Source: Acidobacteriota bacterium
GTDB taxonomy: Bacteria; Acidobacteriota; Terriglobia; Terriglobales; Acidobacteriaceae
DNA: 64,000 bases
Direction: 5' to 3'
Assembly (NCBI GenBank): GCA_018268915.1
Contig: JAFDVQ010000001.1
Coordinates: forward strand, 124,001 to 188,000
This document shows, one piece after another, positions 55,601 through 64,000 of the stretch; the stretch's first letter is position 1; the number at the start of each line of letters is the position of its first letter. The translations under genes and the position numbers were made by a program. Under the pieces are notes generated by a model, which worked only from the letters and a program-made list of their open reading frames with translations, was not told the DNA's origin and searched no databases.

Positions 55601-55717
55601 GGAGCCCGGAACCAGCGTGTCCCGGAAACGCGCGTCATCCGCAGAGTTGCTGAAGGCTACAGGTGAGCCTTGCTGGGCCGGCTTATCACTTGCGGGGCGC
55701 TTCGGGGTCTCTTCCAT
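52673..55717 (-). CDS. Ser/Thr protein kinase with TM segment and C-terminal TPR domain
   Basis: A protein of 1014 residues if the ATG at 55717 (MEETPKRPASDKP) is used; an upstream in-frame start at 55852 exists, and no ribosome site is clear for either. A Pro/Ser/Thr-rich N-tail precedes the Hanks-type kinase (about residues 98-360) with GSGGMGSVYKA, catalytic lysine in VALKVIKPE, HRDLKPQNV, DFGLA and the SPEQA activation segment. One helix (YAVTGALIAALAGGTTWFFL) comes next, then an outside part with TPR repeats (about 590-960). It is probably a transmembrane signal kinase. The nearest partner candidates are the FHA phosphatase and the giant protein beside it. Confidence 0.9.
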   Translation of the reverse strand: MEETPKRPASDKPAQQGSPVAFSNSADDARFRDTLVPGSPSDQTMIPPARFDETMVPPSHPDRADSGRTRASARTQLPGGWNGNEPELQPGTTLANRYEILSILGSGGMGSVYKAKDLELDRLVALKVIKPELARNTAIVDRFKQELRLSHKVTHRNVVRLYDLSEDAGLRFVTMELVEGRDLRSILEERGKLPANEAVDIFYQICLALETAHGVGILHRDLKPQNVMREDATGRVVVMDFGLARMIDSTDGMTQTGALVGTLDYMSPEQALGKELDQRSDIFALGLIGYEMLTGSMPFRAESMVASLLKRTQQRAVPLSEVDKNIPGTLSNIIAKCLEKDPAHRYQRLDELEADLRSWKATGKVKASAVRLKMNRLKESPWQRYAVTGALIAALAGGTTWFFLSRQKAAVPANHGPVSVLVGDFANHTGDPVLDNSLEPMLGVALEGASFVNLYSRGDARKLAEKLPNPTSKLDEQSARLVAVNQNVNTVVTGEINLRGDEYNISAVALDAVSGKEIARSEIKVANKQEILTNLPQLAAPIRKALGDSTPKSVQFAEVSGGFKAASLEAVHQASIASEEQFAGKFQDAFNSFQKAADLDPKLTWAYTGMAAMAENLGRHEDALKYMQQAMQYVEDMTEREQYRDRGLYYRVAGDWQNCVQEYTRLVTKYPADRVGQNNLSICYTQLRNAPKALEAARRAVEIVPKGVSSRLNLAFISAFAGDFAGSEKEARTALSINPKAWQGYLMLGEAQIGQGQLDAANQSYQKLGSFGPVMASMAADGLADLAAFQDKYADAEKILTQGAATDLAAKNNDGAARKYAALARIEELQGSHTAAISAANKALAQSQIAPIQFLAASTYVDAGELAKAQKLATLLSSALPNETQAYGKIIAGLIALKKKDTNEAIRQITAANGLLDTWIGRFELGRAYLEAGAFTEADAQLDQCMKRRGEAIELFDDNVPTYAYFPFVYYYEGRAREGMKSSGFADFYRNYLAIRGQSSDDPLVADIRRRLGN

Positions 55718-55948
55718 ACCGGTACGATCAGGTCGTATACAGACGGGTAAACTTCGACTTGAATGGGTCGACCCGGATGATGATCTAAGGATATTACGTC
55801 TCAGGGTACGGATAGCCCCAAATCCACACGTGTTCATGTGGTTCGGGTACATCTTCCTGCAAGTCGCCGAGACTTCAATGCCGCAGAATCGCGGGACTTC
55901 AGGCTAAAAGGCCCAAGTGCGAAGGCGATCTGAACATCGCCCGAGCCC

Positions 55949-56875
55949 TCAATACTCTGTCAGATCCTGGCCGTTCACCACGGGTCCTGTGTAGGTCCGG
56001 TGTATCTCCTTGACCAGGTCGACTTCTTCCGGGCGGCCGAAGTAGAGCTGGTGGTATAAAACCAGGAGTTTCGGCTTTGCCTGGGTGGCCAGTGCCGCGA
56101 GTTCCGTGGTCGAGGTGTGAAAGCTGCGATGGTACTTGCCGCGAGACGCTCCAAATACCAGGTTGAAGCGGTCTTCTGAGTACACCTCGTGAACAAGCAC
56201 ATCGCAGCCGTTGCAGGCTTTCACAATGGACTGGGAAGGCATGGTGTCTCCCGAGATGACAATCCTGCGGCCACCAGCATTAACTTCGTATCCAAACGCT
56301 TGAGGCCACGATCCGTGCTTCACGACAATTGACCGGACCGTCACATTTTGATCCTTGTAGACCGGGCCTGCGCCTTGAATTTCGTGCGCTTCAACCTTCA
56401 GGCCTTCGTCATTCAGTCCCTCCAGGCCTCCCGTCCGAACCTGGATGTCCGCAGCATAGGCCTGCTCTAGATGTTCGGTCATCGCTGCGATCCCCTTCGG
56501 GCCATAGACCTCGAGCGGCTCGTGACGGCCGACCACCCAGGGCGTCAGCATCAGGTCGGGATACCCCAGCGTATGGTCGGAATGAAGGTGCGTGATGAAC
56601 AGCCGGGTCAGATGCGTCGCATCGAGAGCTGAAATCCCAAATTTCTCCGCCGCAGCCTGTGCCTGCCTAACTACACCGGGTCCGGCGTCGAAGAGGTAAG
56701 CCTGTCCATTCACCACCACTGCCACGCATGGCCCTGAACTTGCAGGATCGGGAATTGGCGTTCCGGATCCAAGGATGATCACCCTCGCGCTCTGTTCTGC
56801 CAGGGCCGGGAATCCGATCGCGATCAGGCATGCCAGCCCGAGCGCTGTTCGAAATCTCTTGGCGAGTAGCGGCAT
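55949..56875 (-). CDS. Secreted MBL-fold hydrolase, RNase Z/arylsulfatase-like
   Basis: A 308-residue protein with a signal peptide (ending PALAEQS). AGGAG lies upstream of the ATG. Metallo-beta-lactamase fold: VIILGSGTPIPDP, then THLHSDH (the zinc-binding HxHxDH, about residues 95-100), ISGDTMPS and VLYHQLYFG near the end. Such exported RNase Z-like proteins are usually annotated as arylsulfatases or general hydrolases. The substrate is unknown. It diverges from the DHA2 transporter gene across 95 bases that show no clear operator. Confidence 0.87.
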   Translation of the reverse strand: MPLLAKRFRTALGLACLIAIGFPALAEQSARVIILGSGTPIPDPASSGPCVAVVVNGQAYLFDAGPGVVRQAQAAAEKFGISALDATHLTRLFITHLHSDHTLGYPDLMLTPWVVGRHEPLEVYGPKGIAAMTEHLEQAYAADIQVRTGGLEGLNDEGLKVEAHEIQGAGPVYKDQNVTVRSIVVKHGSWPQAFGYEVNAGGRRIVISGDTMPSQSIVKACNGCDVLVHEVYSEDRFNLVFGASRGKYHRSFHTSTTELAALATQAKPKLLVLYHQLYFGRPEEVDLVKEIHRTYTGPVVNGQDLTEY

Positions 56876-56970
56876 CTCGGCTCCTGCGGCGGCAGTCTAC
56901 CACGCGGTCGGTATAGAATAGCCAGACCCCGTTCCCTGGCTGGACTCAATCGGCGATTACGAGAGGACAA

Positions 56971-58443
56971 ATGGAAGCTTCTTCCTCTGCGACAAGTGTG
57001 ATCAGCACTCCCCCTGCATCCTCTGTGGATTCCCCTGATCCCGGTCGCTGGGCTTCGCTTGCGGTTGTCCTGACGGGGGCATTTCTCGCGGCGCTCGACT
57101 TCTTCATCGTCAACGTTTCCATCCCGGCCATCCGCACAAGTCTGAAGGCCACCTTTGCCGAGGTGCAGCTCATCATTGCGAGCTACGGCCTGACGTACGC
57201 GGTTTTGCTCATATCAGGCGGCAGGCTTGGGGATATCTACGGCCGCAGGAAGATGTTCGTCTGGGGAGTCATGTCGTTTACGGCTGCGTCCCTGCTCTGC
57301 GGCATCGCGCCCTCTCCTGGTCTGCTTATCGCCGCGCGTGCTCTCCAGGGCGTTTCAGGAGCCCTCCTCTTTCCGCAGGTTCTTTCGATAATCCAGGTCA
57401 CCTTTCCGCAGAGGGAACGAGCGACGGCATTCGGATTTTTCGGAACCGTGATAGGACTCTCCTCATTCGCAGGCAACGCTCTCGGCGGCGTGCTGGTGAG
57501 CGCAGATCTATTCCATCTCGGATGGCGGCCTATCTTCCTTATTAACCTTCCCATCGGACTGGCGATCGTGCTCTTTGCCGAGAAATTTGTAAAGGAGTCC
57601 AGTTCCCCCAAAGCACGCCGGCTTGATCTGGGTGGAGTCGCAATTCTGACCGTCGCGCTGACTCTCCTGCTCTATCCGCTGATTCAGGGCCGCGAAGCTG
57701 GTTGGCCTGCGTGGGCGTTCATCTGCCTGGCCGCATTCGTTCCAGCGCTCTTTATCTTCCTTCGATTCGAGAAGCGCGTCACCGAAAGAGGAGGATCGCC
57801 TCTCGTTGAGCTCTCCCTCTTTCACAACAGGGTCTTTGTGACAGGGCTTTGCAGTGGCGTTTGCTTCTTCAGCGGGGCAGCTGCGTTCTTTTTCATCTCC
57901 ACTATTTTTCTTCAGAACGGGCTTGGCTACTCACCGCGGCACGCTGGCCTGACGTTTCTCTGGTTCGCCATCGCGTTCCTCGGCAGTTCGCTGGCTTCGG
58001 TCCGTGTTCAGCCGAAGTTGGGCAGCCGGATCATCAACCTGGGAGTTGCCTTCATGATCACCGGCCTGGCCAGCCTGCTCTGGGTTTCCGCGTCTCGCGG
58101 AGCCGCCCTCACCAGCCTCAATCTCGCTCCGGTGCTACTCATCTACGGCACAGGGCAGGGCTTTGTGATGCCCACTCTGATCAACACGATCCTGATCAAC
58201 ATCAAGGGGCACGATGCAGGATCCGCCTCGGGTGTGTTGTCGACCGTTCAGCAGGCCTCATTCGCAACCGGTGTAGCGGTCATCGGAACCGTTTTCTTCA
58301 GCGCTCTCGGCAAGTTCACTACGGTCGAAGCATTTATCCGCGCTTTGCGCATTGCATTTTCAGTGAATATCGCTCTGCTCTGTGTTGTTTTTGTCCTTAT
58401 TCTTCAAGTACCCCGGTTTCCAGCCCGGGAGCATCACGCCTGA
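56971..58443 (+). CDS. DHA2-family MFS drug exporter (EmrB/QacA-like)
   Basis: A 490-residue inner-membrane proton antiporter with 14 predicted helices. ATG at 56971 with GAGAGGAC upstream. Helix 1 contains LDFFIVNVSIPAI, a DHA2 signature; motif A is GRLGDIYGRRKMF (about residues 86-98); the motif C-like GFFGTVIGLSSFAGNALGG lies in helix 5. The substrate is probably a hydrophobic drug or toxin. No regulator gene is adjacent, and the partner membrane-fusion protein of an EmrAB pump is not present. Confidence 0.92.
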   Translation: MEASSSATSVISTPPASSVDSPDPGRWASLAVVLTGAFLAALDFFIVNVSIPAIRTSLKATFAEVQLIIASYGLTYAVLLISGGRLGDIYGRRKMFVWGVMSFTAASLLCGIAPSPGLLIAARALQGVSGALLFPQVLSIIQVTFPQRERATAFGFFGTVIGLSSFAGNALGGVLVSADLFHLGWRPIFLINLPIGLAIVLFAEKFVKESSSPKARRLDLGGVAILTVALTLLLYPLIQGREAGWPAWAFICLAAFVPALFIFLRFEKRVTERGGSPLVELSLFHNRVFVTGLCSGVCFFSGAAAFFFISTIFLQNGLGYSPRHAGLTFLWFAIAFLGSSLASVRVQPKLGSRIINLGVAFMITGLASLLWVSASRGAALTSLNLAPVLLIYGTGQGFVMPTLINTILINIKGHDAGSASGVLSTVQQASFATGVAVIGTVFFSALGKFTTVEAFIRALRIAFSVNIALLCVVFVLILQVPRFPAREHHA

Positions 58444-58583
58444 CGCTGAACTATCCACTTGCTCACCTCCGATCTCCACAATGATGCCGGAGTCGTTGAC
58501 AAACGAAAGCAACCACCTGATCACGACCGGGCCCCTGAAGGACTGTTTATGATTTGCAATTCTCAATCAGACTCGGAGCCAAG

Positions 58584-59330
58584 ATGGAATATCTCGCCGG
58601 GTTTCTGATCGCCTGCGCCGTCGGACTGACGGGTGTTGGCGCCGGCAGCATTACCGCGCCGATTCTCATTCTCTTCTTCCATCTCAAGCCGTCAGTTGCG
58701 GTTGGAACTGCCCTCACGTTTGCTGCAGTTATTAAATTCGCAGTTCTGCCCATCTATCTTCGCCGGCGTCAGGTCAACTATCGGATTCTGCTTTTGCTTT
58801 GCGCTGGGGGAATTCCAGGAGTAGTGATCGGCATTCAGATATTGAAGCGAATGAGCGTCGAAGATCACGAAAAAGGAATCTTCCTCGTCCTTGGCATTAC
58901 GATCATTTCGCTCTCGCTGGTCAATCTCTATCGCTCCTTCCGGCGCCGAATGAACTCAGCCACAATAGATCGTTCCAAGTGGCTACCGCCGATCGCTGCT
59001 CTCATCGGGGCGGAAGTCGGCGTGTCATCGGCCGGCGCAGGCGCGTTGGGCGCGGTGGTCATCATGACGCTCACACAGCTGACGCCCGCAATGGTGGTGG
59101 GAACCGACATGGTATTCGGCCTCACCATCTCCACCATCGGAAGCGGTCTTCATCTGTTCATTGGCCACTACGACCTGCACGTTCTGGAAAGGCTATGCGC
59201 TGGTGGAATTGTCGGCGCCATCGGTGGCGCGCTGATGTCCTCCAGGCTGCCCTCGCGCACGCTCCAAATGGTGCTCTTTATCTGTCTCATCGGGCTCGGT
59301 CTTCAACTTTGCATCAAGGGAATAAGTTGA
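58584..59330 (+). CDS. TauE/SafE-family sulfite/organosulfur exporter
   Basis: A 248-residue membrane protein with about 8 helices. The ATG at 58584 (MEYLAGFLIACAVGLTG) has GGAG upstream; the TTG-type longer frame is less likely. Typical features are the GVGAGSITAPILILFF first half and GAEVGVSSAGAGALGAVVIMTLT second half, two inverted repeats of the family. It opens a sulfur-related operon with the arylsulfotransferase-like, PHP and cys genes, so sulfite or sulfonate transport is inferred. Confidence 0.85.
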   Translation: MEYLAGFLIACAVGLTGVGAGSITAPILILFFHLKPSVAVGTALTFAAVIKFAVLPIYLRRRQVNYRILLLLCAGGIPGVVIGIQILKRMSVEDHEKGIFLVLGITIISLSLVNLYRSFRRRMNSATIDRSKWLPPIAALIGAEVGVSSAGAGALGAVVIMTLTQLTPAMVVGTDMVFGLTISTIGSGLHLFIGHYDLHVLERLCAGGIVGAIGGALMSSRLPSRTLQMVLFICLIGLGLQLCIKGIS

Positions 59331-59403
59331 TTTGCAGCCTCGAAATCTTCGCGAATTAAGTTATCGACCCGGCTGGAAGCCATGTGCTAATCTTCTCGGC
59401 ACT

Positions 59404-61236
59404 GTGCCCCACCGACTACTTCCCCTGCTCCTGGCGGCCGTGTCTGTCTGTGTGGCCGAAACGCCACTCACCGTTAACCTGCGCGCAAACTTGCCTTCGC
59501 CTCAACCGGTGGGTACCCCCATTGGGTTCACCGCCATGCCGGCAGTCGTTGGACCCGCCCTCAGGGACAACTTCGTCTTTCAATACTCGGTGAGCGTCAA
59601 CGGCGGCCCTTTCCACATTGTTCACGATTACAGTCAGCAGTATGCATTCGCGTGGACTCCGGAACTGTTTGAACAAAACGTTACGGTCCGCGTGAAAGTT
59701 CGCGACGACGATGCCAAGACCACTGGGCAAGCAGATATGCCTTTCCAGTTCGCGTCCCGGATTAAAGGCAACTCGCCGGTAGCTACGCCGACTGCACATC
59801 CGCTGGTTGCTTTGTTCAGCGCGCCTGCTTGTCCGCAGGGAAGCCAGTTCCGTGTTGCTTTCCATGCCGAGGGCGACGAGGCAATCACGCGTACCCCCGA
59901 TCAGCCTTGTCGCGGGCCCGTTAGCAGCAATGTTTACGTCGCCGGAATGCGGCCCGATACCGAATACAAGATCCATGCCGAGGTCGCCACTGGCGGCAGT
60001 GTTACGCCCGGCAATGAGGTCTCATTCCACACAGGCATGCTCGACGGCAACTTCGCCCCGGCCATTGTCGCGGTGCCGCCTTCGGGCAAGACAGATTCCG
60101 AGCCCGTGATCATCCACAGCGCCGCTTCGATGGGGGATCGCGTGCGACCCTTTGCGACCGATCTCCAGGGCAGGCTCATCTGGTATCTCCGATCTACCGA
60201 TTTTCTTACGCGCGTTCTTCCGGGAGGCCGTTTTCTTGCGTTGGCAGACGGACAGAATTCCGTCAATCACACACAAGAAGAGCAAGTCCTCAAGGAAATC
60301 GATCTGGCTGGAAATGTTGTTCGCGAAACAAATATCGGCCGAGTCGCTGAGCAGTTAAAGTCGAGAGGCATTCAGTCTGACTGCCAGAAGAACGGCAGAG
60401 AGTGCGTCTCTGGTTTCCATCACGAGGCGATTCGCCTGCCGAACGGTCACACCCTCGCCGTTGCCGGCATCGAGCGCATGATGCCCACCGGTACGCAAGG
60501 GTCAAAGACTCCGGTGGACGTGCTTGGCGACGTGATCATCGATCTCGACGAGGACTTCCAGGTTGCAGGCGTATGGAATGGTTTCGACCATCTTGACCTG
60601 AACCGAAAGTCACTTTATGACTCGAAGTGCCACACGGGTGAAGGCGGCTGCCCTGCGGTTCTGCTTGCAGATGAAGCCAACGGATGGACGCACACGAACG
60701 CTGTCTCCTATATTCCCTCGACTGGAGACCTGATTATTTCTCAGCCTGAACAGAACTGGGTCCTGAAGATCGACTGGAAAGACGGGAAGGGAAGCGGCAA
60801 AGTCCTCTGGCGGTTGGGCAAGGATGGAGATTTCAAAGCCGATTCCAAAGACCCAAATCCGTGGTTTGCCTTTCAGCACGATGCAGGGTTTGAGCCTGTT
60901 GGATCCGATACCCTCACTCTCGTTGATGATGGGGATACTTCCGGCAAGGACGCCAAGGCCGTAGTTCGCGCACAAGTCTGGAAGCTTGATGAACAAAACC
61001 ACATTGCAAAGCTCGTTTACAACGCGCCTCTCGGAGTCCACACTTTCTGTTGCGGTTCCATTCAGGCCCTGAAGAATGGCGGCTACAGCACGGTTGCAGG
61101 AGCGTCAATGCCCCTGCAGGGCCGCACGGCTCAAACCGACAAAGATGGCAACGTTGTTCTCGCTATCGACATCGTAGGCAATATCGACTACCGAAGCTTT
61201 CGTGTTGAAAACATGTACTCGGCCCCCATCAAATAA
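59404..61236 (+). CDS. Arylsulfotransferase (ASST)-like secreted beta-propeller protein
   Basis: A 610-residue protein if GTG at 59404 is used, which gives a good signal peptide (HRLLPLLLAAVSVCVAET); a TTG at 59332 is the alternative, and neither has a clear ribosome site. The first 200 residues are Fn3/beta-sandwich-like. The rest matches the ASST propeller: GFHHEAIRLPNGHTLAVAG, GWTHTNAVSYIPSTGDLIIS, QNWVLKIDW, GKVLWRLG and FQHDAGFEPVG, with histidines in catalytic-type positions. Characterised periplasmic ASSTs transfer sulfate between phenols using an active-site His and do not use PAPS. Clustered with sulfate activation genes, which suggests a sulfation role. Confidence 0.8.
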   Translation: MPHRLLPLLLAAVSVCVAETPLTVNLRANLPSPQPVGTPIGFTAMPAVVGPALRDNFVFQYSVSVNGGPFHIVHDYSQQYAFAWTPELFEQNVTVRVKVRDDDAKTTGQADMPFQFASRIKGNSPVATPTAHPLVALFSAPACPQGSQFRVAFHAEGDEAITRTPDQPCRGPVSSNVYVAGMRPDTEYKIHAEVATGGSVTPGNEVSFHTGMLDGNFAPAIVAVPPSGKTDSEPVIIHSAASMGDRVRPFATDLQGRLIWYLRSTDFLTRVLPGGRFLALADGQNSVNHTQEEQVLKEIDLAGNVVRETNIGRVAEQLKSRGIQSDCQKNGRECVSGFHHEAIRLPNGHTLAVAGIERMMPTGTQGSKTPVDVLGDVIIDLDEDFQVAGVWNGFDHLDLNRKSLYDSKCHTGEGGCPAVLLADEANGWTHTNAVSYIPSTGDLIISQPEQNWVLKIDWKDGKGSGKVLWRLGKDGDFKADSKDPNPWFAFQHDAGFEPVGSDTLTLVDDGDTSGKDAKAVVRAQVWKLDEQNHIAKLVYNAPLGVHTFCCGSIQALKNGGYSTVAGASMPLQGRTAQTDKDGNVVLAIDIVGNIDYRSFRVENMYSAPIK

Positions 61237-61251
61237 AGCGGCGGAGCACAA

Positions 61252-62145
61252 TTGATCGATCTGCACACACATACGGACCGCTCGGACGGATCAACCGATG
61301 CCGCGGACCTCGTTCGTCTTGCTATGCGCGAGGGCATGGAAGCTCTCGGTATCGCCGACCACGACACGCTCGCTGGCTACGACGCCGCGTTGCCGTTGGC
61401 GACCGAAGCCGGTCTGGAGCTTGTCTGTGCCGTTGAACTGAGCACCCGGCCAAACGAGCCAAAACTGCCCGGCAAACGCCAGCCTTCTGTGCACCTTCTC
61501 GGTTACTGGCTGCTTTCACCGCCGTCGGATGAGTTCCGATGTTGGCTCCGGAGCCAGCAGGAAAGCCGGCGCCGCCGCAACCTGGAACTCGTAGCCAAGC
61601 TTGAGCAACTCGGCGTTCCGGTTTCACTCGATGAAGCAGAAATCTACGGCCGAAACCAGGTGGGCCGCCCGCATTTTGCAAGGGTGCTGTGCGACAAAGG
61701 CTACGTCTCGAACATGCAGCAGGCCTTTGATCTCTACCTCGCCGATGAGGCCAAAGCGTCAGTCGAACGCGAAGAACCCACACTCGAAGAAGGCATCCAG
61801 AAAATCAGAGAGAGCGGCGGAATGACCTCACTGGCTCACCCCGTGCGCCTCCCACAGCGCGGCACGGATCTCGCCAGTCTGCTCAGACGCCTCATCGATA
61901 TGGGTCTCGACGGCCTCGAAGTCTTTCACAGCGATCACTCTCCCGCAGACACCGCGGAGTACGGCGAACTCGCTCGCAATCTCGATCTGATCCCAACGGG
62001 CGGCTCCGACTTTCACGGCGAAAACAAGCCCCGCATTCGCCTCGGTACCGGCATCAACCACAACATCTGCCTGCACTACAGCTTTCTCGAAAACATGCGC
62101 GAGATGTTCGCGGCGAGACAACACCGAACGAGCGACACCCTATGA
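61252..62145 (+). CDS. PHP-domain phosphoesterase, probable 3',5'-bisphosphonucleotide (PAP) phosphatase / RNase AM-like
   Basis: A 297-residue PHP metal-dependent phosphatase. TTG at 61252 is taken as the start because the family begins [13 protein letters not shown], and GGAG is 5 bases upstream. Metal motifs: [18 protein letters not shown], the conserved SLAHPV and FHSDHSP, and GGSDFHGE near the end. Relatives (YciV/TrpH) remove the 3' or 5' phosphate from nucleoside 3',5'-bisphosphates such as PAP, and some degrade short RNA. Next to cysD and the sulfotransferase-like gene, recycling of PAP after sulfation fits. Its stop codon overlaps the cysD start by 4 bases. Confidence 0.88.
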   Translation: MIDLHTHTDRSDGSTDAADLVRLAMREGMEALGIADHDTLAGYDAALPLATEAGLELVCAVELSTRPNEPKLPGKRQPSVHLLGYWLLSPPSDEFRCWLRSQQESRRRRNLELVAKLEQLGVPVSLDEAEIYGRNQVGRPHFARVLCDKGYVSNMQQAFDLYLADEAKASVEREEPTLEEGIQKIRESGGMTSLAHPVRLPQRGTDLASLLRRLIDMGLDGLEVFHSDHSPADTAEYGELARNLDLIPTGGSDFHGENKPRIRLGTGINHNICLHYSFLENMREMFAARQHRTSDTL

Positions 62146-63050
62146 GAGACAGCCTCACATTGACGCATCTTCGCATGCTCGAAGCCGAGAGCATCCATAT
62201 CATGCGCGAGGTCGTCGCCGAATTCCAGCGTCCCGTGATGCTGTACTCCATCGGCAAAGACTCATCGGTCATGCTGCGTCTTGCGCAGAAGGCTTTTTAT
62301 CCAGGGAAAATACCCTTCCCGCTGCTGCATATCGATACGACTTACAAGTTTCGCGAGATGATCGAGTTTCGCGACCGCTACTGCGCGGAGATCGGCGCGA
62401 ATCTCATCGTGCATACGAACAGGGCCGCAATCGACGCCGGCGCAAATCCCTTCGATCTCGGAACGCAGAAATGCTGCGGACTTTTGAAGACGCGCGCCTT
62501 GCTGGATGCGCTAGCCGAAGGCGAATTCGACGCGGCAATCGGCGGTGCTCGTAGAGATGAAGAAAAATCGCGCGCCAAGGAGCGGGTCTATTCGTTCCGC
62601 GATCCGCACGGACAATGGGACCCGAAGAACCAGCGGCCTGAGCTGTGGAACCTGTTCAACTCGCGCTTGAATCCCGGCGAAACCATACGCGTCTTTCCGC
62701 TTTCCAACTGGACTGAACTCGACATCTGGGAATACATCAATCTGGAGCAAATCCCGATCGTCCCACTCTATTTCGCGAAAGAACGCGAGATGGTTGTTCG
62801 CCGGTCGAACTTGATTCCCGTAGAAGGGAATGTACCGCTTCTACCCGGGGAGAAATCGGAGATGGTGATGTGCCGCATGCGTTCTCTTGGCTGCAGCCCA
62901 TGCACAGGCGCCATCAGGTCTGAGGCTGACACGCTGCCCAAGATCATTGAAGAGATGATGCTCTTCCGCCGCTCTGAACGTGAGAACCGCATCATCGATT
63001 TCGATACCGAAGGATCGATGGAAATCAAGAAGAGGGAAGGATATTTCTGA
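62142..63050 (+). CDS. cysD: Sulfate adenylyltransferase subunit 2 (CysD)
   Basis: A 302-residue ATP sulfurylase small subunit: ATP plus sulfate gives APS. It shows the PP-loop motif [18 protein letters not shown] (about residues 34-51), the [16 protein letters not shown] stretch and [21 protein letters not shown], all diagnostic of CysD. The final [17 protein letters not shown]...[14 protein letters not shown] is the family C-terminus. Overlap with the PHP stop (ATGA) and a one-base gap to the GTPase gene show tight translational coupling. Confidence 0.97.
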   Translation: MRDSLTLTHLRMLEAESIHIMREVVAEFQRPVMLYSIGKDSSVMLRLAQKAFYPGKIPFPLLHIDTTYKFREMIEFRDRYCAEIGANLIVHTNRAAIDAGANPFDLGTQKCCGLLKTRALLDALAEGEFDAAIGGARRDEEKSRAKERVYSFRDPHGQWDPKNQRPELWNLFNSRLNPGETIRVFPLSNWTELDIWEYINLEQIPIVPLYFAKEREMVVRRSNLIPVEGNVPLLPGEKSEMVMCRMRSLGCSPCTGAIRSEADTLPKIIEEMMLFRRSERENRIIDFDTEGSMEIKKREGYF

Positions 63051-63051
63051 C

Positions 63052-64000
63052 GTGCCTGTAAGCAGCAAAGATCTGGCCGGAATCGACGCGTTCCTGCGGC
63101 GGGAAGAGGAGAATGATCTGCTCCGCTTCATCACCTGTGGCAGCGTGGATGATGGCAAATCGACGCTGATCGGCCGCCTTCTCTACGACTCCAAAGGAGT
63201 CTACGAAGACCAGCTCAGCGCGATCAAGAAGGCCACCGTCAATCAGTCAGCTGGCGCCATGGACTTCGCTCTGCTTACCGATGGGCTCCGTGCCGAGCGC
63301 GAGCAGGGAATCACCATCGACGTGGCGTACCGCTACTTCTCGACGCCCAAGCGCAAGTTCATCATTGCCGATACTCCCGGCCACGAGCAGTACACCCGCA
63401 ACATGGCCACCGGCACCTCTACCGCGAACCTCGCCATCGTTCTGATCGATGCGCGCAACGGAGTTCTGCCTCAATCCCGTCGACACGCGTTCATCGCTTC
63501 TCTAGTCGGCATTCACCATCTAGTCGTCGCAGTCAACAAGATGGACCTGGTTGGATACAGCGAAGAAGTCTTCGACAGAATCTGTGCCGACTTCAACAGC
63601 TTTGCCGCGCCGCTGCAGCTGTCCGATCTCTACTTCATCCCTGTCAGCGCGCTGCTCGGTGACAACATCGTCACCAAGAGCGAGAACATGCCGTGGTTCG
63701 ACGGGCCGAGCCTGCTGCATCACCTGGAGACCGTGCATATTGGAAGCGACAGGAACCTCTCCGAGATGCGCTTTCCTGTCCAGCTTGTCTCGCGCCCCAC
63801 GCAAGACTTCCGTGGCTTCTCCGGCCAGATCGCCTCCGGCGTTCTCAAGCCCGGCGACCAGGTCATGGTGCTGCCATCCGGACGCACATCTCGCGTGAAG
63901 TCCATCGTCACGTATGACGGGGACCTTCCCCGCGCGTTTCCTCCAATGTCCGTCACGGTCTGTCTCGAAGACGAAGTCGACGTGAGCCGCGGCAACATGC
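63052..64000 (+). CDS. cysN: Sulfate adenylyltransferase GTPase subunit CysN, 5' part (may be CysNC)
   Basis: GTP-binding large subunit that drives APS synthesis. GTG start at 63052, one base after the cysD stop; 316 codons are visible and the gene runs off the window. G motifs: GSVDDGKST (about residues 30-38), [23 protein letters not shown] and NKMDL. Domain II begins [21 protein letters not shown]. Whether an APS kinase (CysC) domain is fused at the C-terminus cannot be seen; that is what decides whether this operon makes PAPS. Confidence 0.95.
   Translation, partial: MPVSSKDLAGIDAFLRREEENDLLRFITCGSVDDGKSTLIGRLLYDSKGVYEDQLSAIKKATVNQSAGAMDFALLTDGLRAEREQGITIDVAYRYFSTPKRKFIIADTPGHEQYTRNMATGTSTANLAIVLIDARNGVLPQSRRHAFIASLVGIHHLVVAVNKMDLVGYSEEVFDRICADFNSFAAPLQLSDLYFIPVSALLGDNIVTKSENMPWFDGPSLLHHLETVHIGSDRNLSEMRFPVQLVSRPTQDFRGFSGQIASGVLKPGDQVMVLPSGRTSRVKSIVTYDGDLPRAFPPMSVTVCLEDEVDVSRGNM

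Noticed and set aside
58496..58553. TTGACA and TATGAT as a promoter for the TauE-like gene
   Set aside because: The two elements are about 46 bases apart; TATGAT could be a -10, but it has no matching -35.

Overview
The window is a stretch of bacterial chromosome whose gene content fits the Acidobacteriota, most likely class Terriglobia. The main reasons are an Oar-like TonB-dependent receptor with an N-terminal carboxypeptidase-regulatory-like domain, a CRTAC1 (FG-GAP plus ASPIC/UnbV) protein beside a TPR protein, a CadC-like winged-helix regulator fused to TPRs, a Ser/Thr kinase fused to TPRs, and very large secreted proteins built from NHL, choice-of-anchor and MBG-like modules. The species is inferred from gene style only. 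I saw no rRNA, tRNA, insertion sequence, CRISPR array or phage gene.

Layout. 1-2000: the 5' part of moaA and four small proteins. 2035-20022: carbohydrate region. A leftward operon encodes an (alpha/alpha)6-type glycosidase, a GH144-type enzyme and a GH31 alpha-glucosidase. It diverges from a TonB receptor, and the 380-base gap carries two tandem LacI-type operators. TPR and CRTAC1 proteins follow, then GH39 and GH3 enzymes. 20099-22798: beta-propeller/phosphoesterase fusion. 23166-25459: PAS histidine kinase and NarL-type regulator. 26648-31356: nitric-oxide defence island (radical SAM/SPASM protein, NnrS, quinol NO reductase, di-iron repair protein Ric). 31395-38010: CadC-like regulator, then a cluster of secreted proteins that share a small domain. 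38085-40482: Gfo/Idh/MocA oxidoreductase coupled to a DUF6807 (PmoA-like) protein. 40522-55717: FHA-GAF-SpoIIE phosphatase, a 3333-residue surface protein with a metzincin site and an 8-residue glycine-rich repeat array, and a Ser/Thr kinase. 55949-58443: MBL-fold hydrolase and a DHA2 drug exporter. 58584-64000: sulfur operon (TauE-like exporter, arylsulfotransferase-like protein, PHP phosphoesterase, cysD, start of cysN).

The two strongest system-level observations are as follows. First, the four NO-defence promoters each carry a 16-bp palindrome with a Crp-type core (GTGA-N6-TCAC-like). In every case its centre lies exactly 29.5 bp upstream of the first base of a -10-like hexamer, which is class II activator geometry. 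This suggests one unidentified Crp/Fnr-family NO regulator. Second, the sulfur operon combines sulfate activation genes with a sulfotransferase-like protein and a likely 3',5'-bisphosphonucleotide phosphatase, but no PAPS reductase is visible. That could be a sulfation cassette rather than plain assimilation.
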